A program made the translations under genes and the position numbers. 64,000 bases of DNA from Yponomeuta sedellus. Lineage: Eukaryota; Arthropoda; Insecta; Lepidoptera; Yponomeutidae. A model generated the notes under the pieces. It made no database searches. It saw nothing but the letters and a program-made list of their open reading frames with translations, and was not told the DNA's origin. Below, one piece after another: positions 61,001 to 64,000 of this stretch (the stretch's first letter is position 1; each line of letters starts with the position of its first letter). The DNA lies in NCBI GenBank assembly GCA_934045075.1, contig OW203740.1, positions 17,745,878-17,809,877 on the forward strand, read 5' to 3'.

Positions 61001-63647
61001 CTGTTGTAACGAAAGGAGGTCCTTAGGTTTTTTTTTGGGGGCGCTCATTAGGGGAGAGCTATGTCCAGCAGTGGAAGATGAAGATTTTTTTTAGTTGTAT
61101 TTTAGAGCGGTGGTAGGCCAGTGGGTAGAACAATGGATTCGGACGCGAGAGACCTAGGTTCGATTCGCAGTGCGGGCACGTACCTATGACTTTGTTCTCT
61201 ATGTTATGTACATTTGGGGGCCGTTGAAGTATTTGCGGCAAATACATAACATTAACATACAGGCACATACAGTTTCTTAGCTTTTAGAATATACCTCGGC
61301 AACTATCGGATATATAATCGGATGTTGCAATAAGGTACGATTTATTTTATAAACTTTACATAACTTTTCAAAATAGTGAAGAAAAGTTTTATAGAGAGCA
61401 GGAAGTGGTAATACACTTGTGTGCTTTCGGTGAAAACCTAGGCCTACTCTAGAGCCAGAGGTATATTCTAAAAGCTAACAGACTGTACATTGCTTCTGAC
61501 CCCACACTAGGATACCCTGTGTCGTGGAAACAACGACATCACAAACATGTGAACTTCGAAGACCTGGGATATTTTGTTTTGTCCCCAGCCGGGTTTCGAA
61601 CCCGCGACTTCTTGCATGGTAGGCAGATGCTCTACCGCTGCGCCACAGAGGTCGTCATAATATGGTTTGCCCATTTACACTTCTAGCAATCAATTCTGAA
61701 AGAAGTGAAAAAAACCCGTGGTGTCTTAAATGTTAACATAACGCAGCACTTGCTAGGTACAGTCATGGCCCAACTATGAGGCTAAGTGCAGAAATCCCAG
61801 GTGTACCTATAGTCTGGAGAACGAGACATGGGCAAAAAAATGTGGACAACCGACAAGATGGACTGACGCCCTAACATGGCAGGCGTAGAATTTACTTTTG
61901 TTAGGTATTTTTTACTGTAAAAAGCCTCGCTTATTTTGGTGTGCATTATTCCAACTTTTCACAAGAAGTTTTAAAGTTACTTATCGGCATGAAAGGAAAA
62001 GAACAGCGTTCTAAGTTAAACAATTTACACGATGTTAATATCAGGGAGGTGTTAAGATTGTGATAATAAGTTGATAATGTTAATCTCTTGTCTCAGTAAA
62101 ACTGGTATCAAACAATTCTTAGTAAAACTGGCCGAATACGAGCAGTGATAGAGCACCGGTAAAACGCTGACCTTATATTCGGGGGGTCGTGGGTTTGAAT
62201 GCCAGCATGTACCATATCATGTGGAATGACGCACTCGTGGAATCCAGTGATTGGAATCAATCACTTGGGTTAGATTAACAACAGGCGCGGACATGTTCAG
62301 CATGGGTGGCCATCCCGGGGCTACCGCTAGTGGCATTTTTCCGAGCGCTTCCGTGCTTCGCATGGTACGTTAAGCCCTTGGTGCCGGCTGTCATGTAATG
62401 GCAGTCGTTAAGCCATGTGAGAGGCTTTATGGGCGGCTTGATAACTTCTAACAGTACACCTATTCTCAGACCTACTGAATACCTATACACAATTTTTATA
62501 CTAAAATCGGTGAAGCTTGACATTTCGGGGGAGCTTGATAAAAACACTGAGTATAATATAGTTTTTATATTAATAAAAACTTATTAGGCAATAAAGTTAT
62601 TCCCATTCGCATGTTTTGAGACGTGTAAAATCCTAATAAAAATATTGTGATGGTATTTTTTTCGACTTTTTCTATGTCTTCGATGGATTAAATAAGTACA
62701 ATGTCACACCAAATTCGTAAGGCATGAACTTGATTGTTACATTTTGCAACACGTTTTATAGCCAGGATAAGATAAGATTTAAATATTCTTTATTGAACAC
62801 CAGGAAACGCAAACGTAAATTAGCTCATTTAGAAATTATAGAGGCGATGAGTTTAAGTGATTTAATTGTCATTTCATTTCATCTCATATTCAGGATGGAG
62901 AGTAAATACTTAAGTCAATCTTCTTCAGGCTGTATAATCCACTGCTGTACATAGCCCTCCCCTAATGAGCGCCATAGCGCAAGGTTGTGCCATCATTGGG
63001 GTTAATGCCCATAATCCCCACGCTAGACATGCGGGTAGGGGATCGCAGTTTGGTGGAATTGTACTGCAAGGGGCGCTCGACGCTCGACGCTCGTGCCCGA
63101 CGTTTCGGGACTATGTATGAGTATCCTCGACGGGTCATATATATCTCCCTCCAAAATGGTTGAGACTGATGATGGCGGACCACTGCGTTATGCTCGTGAA
63201 CGTCTGGCCGCAGCACTTACATTGACATTCAGCAAACAGAATGTAAATTCTTTACGTTTAAATAAATTGATTTGATTGATATCGTGAATGATCTTTCTTT
63301 AATATAAAAATGAATCGCTGAATGTGTTGGTAAGCGCTAATCTCGAGAACAGCTGAACCGATTTCGGTGATTCTTTTTTTAGAATATTCTTTGAACTACG
63401 AGGATGGTTCTTACGTTAGGCGGTACGAAGTTCGCAGGGTCAGCTATTTAAGAATATAAATGATTGTATACCTTTCTAAGCAGGTCTGGCCGCGACGGCA
63501 GTGCATGCATGGCGAGGGTGGCAGCCTTCCGAATGTACCACGGGTGGAATTCCGCTAGCGTTTCATTGTATGAGTTTTGGCACACCGTACAGGTCCCGAT
63601 GGTTTCGTCTGATTCATTCAGACGTTTTAAAAATAGTCTTATAAAGT
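60872..63647 (-). CDS. CPTP: Ceramide-1-phosphate transfer protein, last two exons
   Basis: GLTP-fold lipid-transfer protein moving ceramide-1-phosphate between Golgi/TGN and other membranes (family knowledge). The exon at 63647-63472 reads FIRLFLKRLNESDETIGTCT, then NSYNETLAEFHPWYIRKAAT and LAMHALPSRPDLLRK. The exon at 61000-60872 reads IFGSEESLTAALDILPQMLN, then EVYQRVEQLYTTFEFHGLP-stop. Phase 0 at the join. HPW-x2-R, the A-x-PSR step and the LY-x6-LP end are diagnostic; the histidine of HPW is a headgroup ligand in the family. Upstream exons lie beyond 64000. GLTP itself is less likely because of the LP C-terminus. Confidence 0.9.
61100..61235 (+). mobile_element. tRNA-like SINE, another family
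   Basis: GCGGTGGTAGGCCAGTGGGT (A-box-like) and GACCTAGGTTCGATTCGCAG (B box), then GTGCGGGCACGTACC and TTTGTTCTCTATGTTATGTA. In CPTP intron. Confidence 0.55.
61243..61650 (-). mobile_element. Family A SINE split by family F MITE
   Basis: 61243-61269 and 61486-61650 form one reversed family A SINE (tail ACAGGCACATA, then CATTGCTTCTGACCCC, head GTAGAGCATCTGCCTACCAT). The MITE sits between, with TA doubled. Confidence 0.85.
61270..61485. mobile_element. TA-target MITE, family F, inside a SINE
   Basis: CAGTTTCTTAGCTTTTAGAA to TTCTAAAAGCTAACAGACTG, 216 bases. TA at 61268-61269 and 61486-61487. The undisturbed SINE elsewhere reads CACATACATTGC, so the empty site is known. Confidence 0.9.
61655..62270. 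other. CPTP intron: no exon; degenerate SINE at 62150
   Basis: 62150-62260 has GGTCGTGGGTTTGAATGCC (B-box-like) and resembles 7676-7875. The rest is unassigned intron. Confidence 0.4.
62275..62460 (+). mobile_element. 5S-headed SINE, family C, truncated
   Basis: CATGGGTGGCCATCCCGGGG recalls the 5S C box, then TGGCATTTTTCCGAGCGCTT, GTGCCGGCTGTCATGTAATG and TTTATGGGCGGCTTGATAAC. Confidence 0.7.
62461..62916. other. CPTP intron, LINE-tail debris
   Basis: 62767-62800 has GATAAGATTTAAATATTCTT and TATTGAACACCAGG, a LINE tail like that at 31426. No exon seen. Confidence 0.4.
62917..63078 (-). mobile_element. Non-autonomous RTE derivative, partial
   Basis: GCCCTCCCCTAATGAGCGCC, AAGGTTGTGCCATCATTGGG and GGATCGCAGTTTGGTGGAAT match the 3' two-thirds of 52694-52970. 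The head is missing. Confidence 0.75.
63300..63452 (+). mobile_element. Helitron-like fragment
   Basis: ATAAAAATGAATCGCTGAAT, CTCGAGAACAGCTGAACCGA, then ACGAAGTTCGCAGGGTCAGC and TATTTAAG. The order and terminal GCAGGGTCAGCTA resemble the 4140-4333 element. It ends 20 bases before the CPTP exon donor. Confidence 0.5.
63472..63647 (-). CDS. CPTP: CPTP penultimate exon
   Basis: - strand acceptor AATTCCAG, donor GTATAC. The first two bases complete a codon from an exon outside the window, then 58 codons. GC-richer than flanks. Confidence 0.88.
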
Positions 63648-63689
63648 CTGGAATTAAGTAAGGGATTCAATTGATAACATCAATTACGG

Positions 63690-63855
63690 ACGGCGCAGAA
63701 TGGGCAGGCCCACCACCAGATGGTCTGACGACCTGGTTACGGTGACGGGGAATCTCTGGATGCGGACGGCACAAGACCCGGAAGCTCAGAATACCATGAG
63801 GGAGGCCTATGTCCTGCAGGGAGCGTCAAATGGCTGATGATGATGATGATGATTT
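63690..63855 (+). mobile_element. RTE LINE 3' terminus with TGA tail
   Basis: Frame RRRMGRPTTRWSDDLVTVTG, then NLWMRTAQDPEAQNTMREAY and VLQGASNG-stop, directly followed by TGATGATGATGATGAT. Different RTE subfamily from 47455. The ORF C-terminus and tail are nearly intact. Confidence 0.85.
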
Positions 63856-63885
63856 TGATAATTCAGGGAGTCAAAACAGTTAGAC

Positions 63886-64000
63886 TTTAGTATTTCTTAA
63901 TGATTCGCGATACTCATACATAGTTATATATTAAACGGGTCAAATCGCGATTATTTATTAGGTAAAACGTAATTACCTTATTTCCCGACGTTTCGGCAGC
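63886..64000. repeat. Repeat shared with 53138-53228, at window edge
   Basis: TATTTCTTAATGATTCGCGA, TACTCATACATAG, AAACGGGTCAAATCGCGATT and the terminal CCCGACGTTTCGGCAGC. Continues outside the window. Confidence 0.5.

Overview
The window is eukaryotic nuclear DNA from an insect, almost certainly a moth or butterfly. Small exons with GT-AG borders sit in long AT-rich introns and spacers packed with mobile elements typical of Lepidoptera: RTE-type LINEs with TGA or GAA repeat tails, tRNA-headed SINEs, a 5S rRNA-headed SINE family, TA- and TTA-target DNA transposons and Helitron-like tails. No bacterial operon, CRISPR array or genuine tRNA gene was found. The species cannot be named from sequence alone.

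Four protein-coding loci were assembled exon by exon from splice sites and reading phase. (1) An oxysterol-binding-protein-related protein of the ORP9/10/11 clade on the + strand: seven exons from 325 to 19068, with the 5' part outside the window. All phases join and the lipid-binding residues are intact. (2) A THAP zinc-finger gene on the + strand at 28922-30761, with a reading-frame conflict in its third exon. (3) RCHY1 (Pirh2-type CHY/RING E3 ubiquitin ligase) on the + strand, seven exons from 30880 to 50881. Its start codon lies 118 bases after the THAP stop codon, yet its first intron is 13.5 kb. (4) The two last exons of a ceramide-1-phosphate transfer protein (CPTP) on the - strand at 63647-60872, continuing beyond the right edge.

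Repeat layout: 426-8941 is an ORP intron full of SINE, LINE, Helitron and MITE remnants, including a PIF/Harbinger element with exact TTA duplications. 19069-28900 is intergenic and holds an RTE LINE split by a 1.23-kb inverted-repeat element, and a large fold-back element. RCHY1 intron 1 holds an RTE LINE whose reverse-transcriptase frame is split by a young Ty3/gypsy LTR element (32633-41136, TAGT duplication). That LTR element has lost its protease and reverse transcriptase. RCHY1 intron 5 holds a 20-copy minisatellite of about 33 bases. 50900-64000 has RCHY1 3' tandem duplications, MITEs, SINEs and the CPTP tail.

The most unusual signal is exon echoing. Four of the seven ORP exons are followed, inside the next intron, by decayed partial copies of themselves. 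One exon end, which encodes the phosphoinositide-contact helix, is repeated seven times in tandem, and every extra copy has a GC rather than a GT splice donor. The end of RCHY1 shows a similar tandem amplification. Functionally, ORP9-like and CPTP are both lipid-transfer proteins. THAP and RCHY1 are probably a nuclear DNA-binding factor and a ubiquitin ligase.
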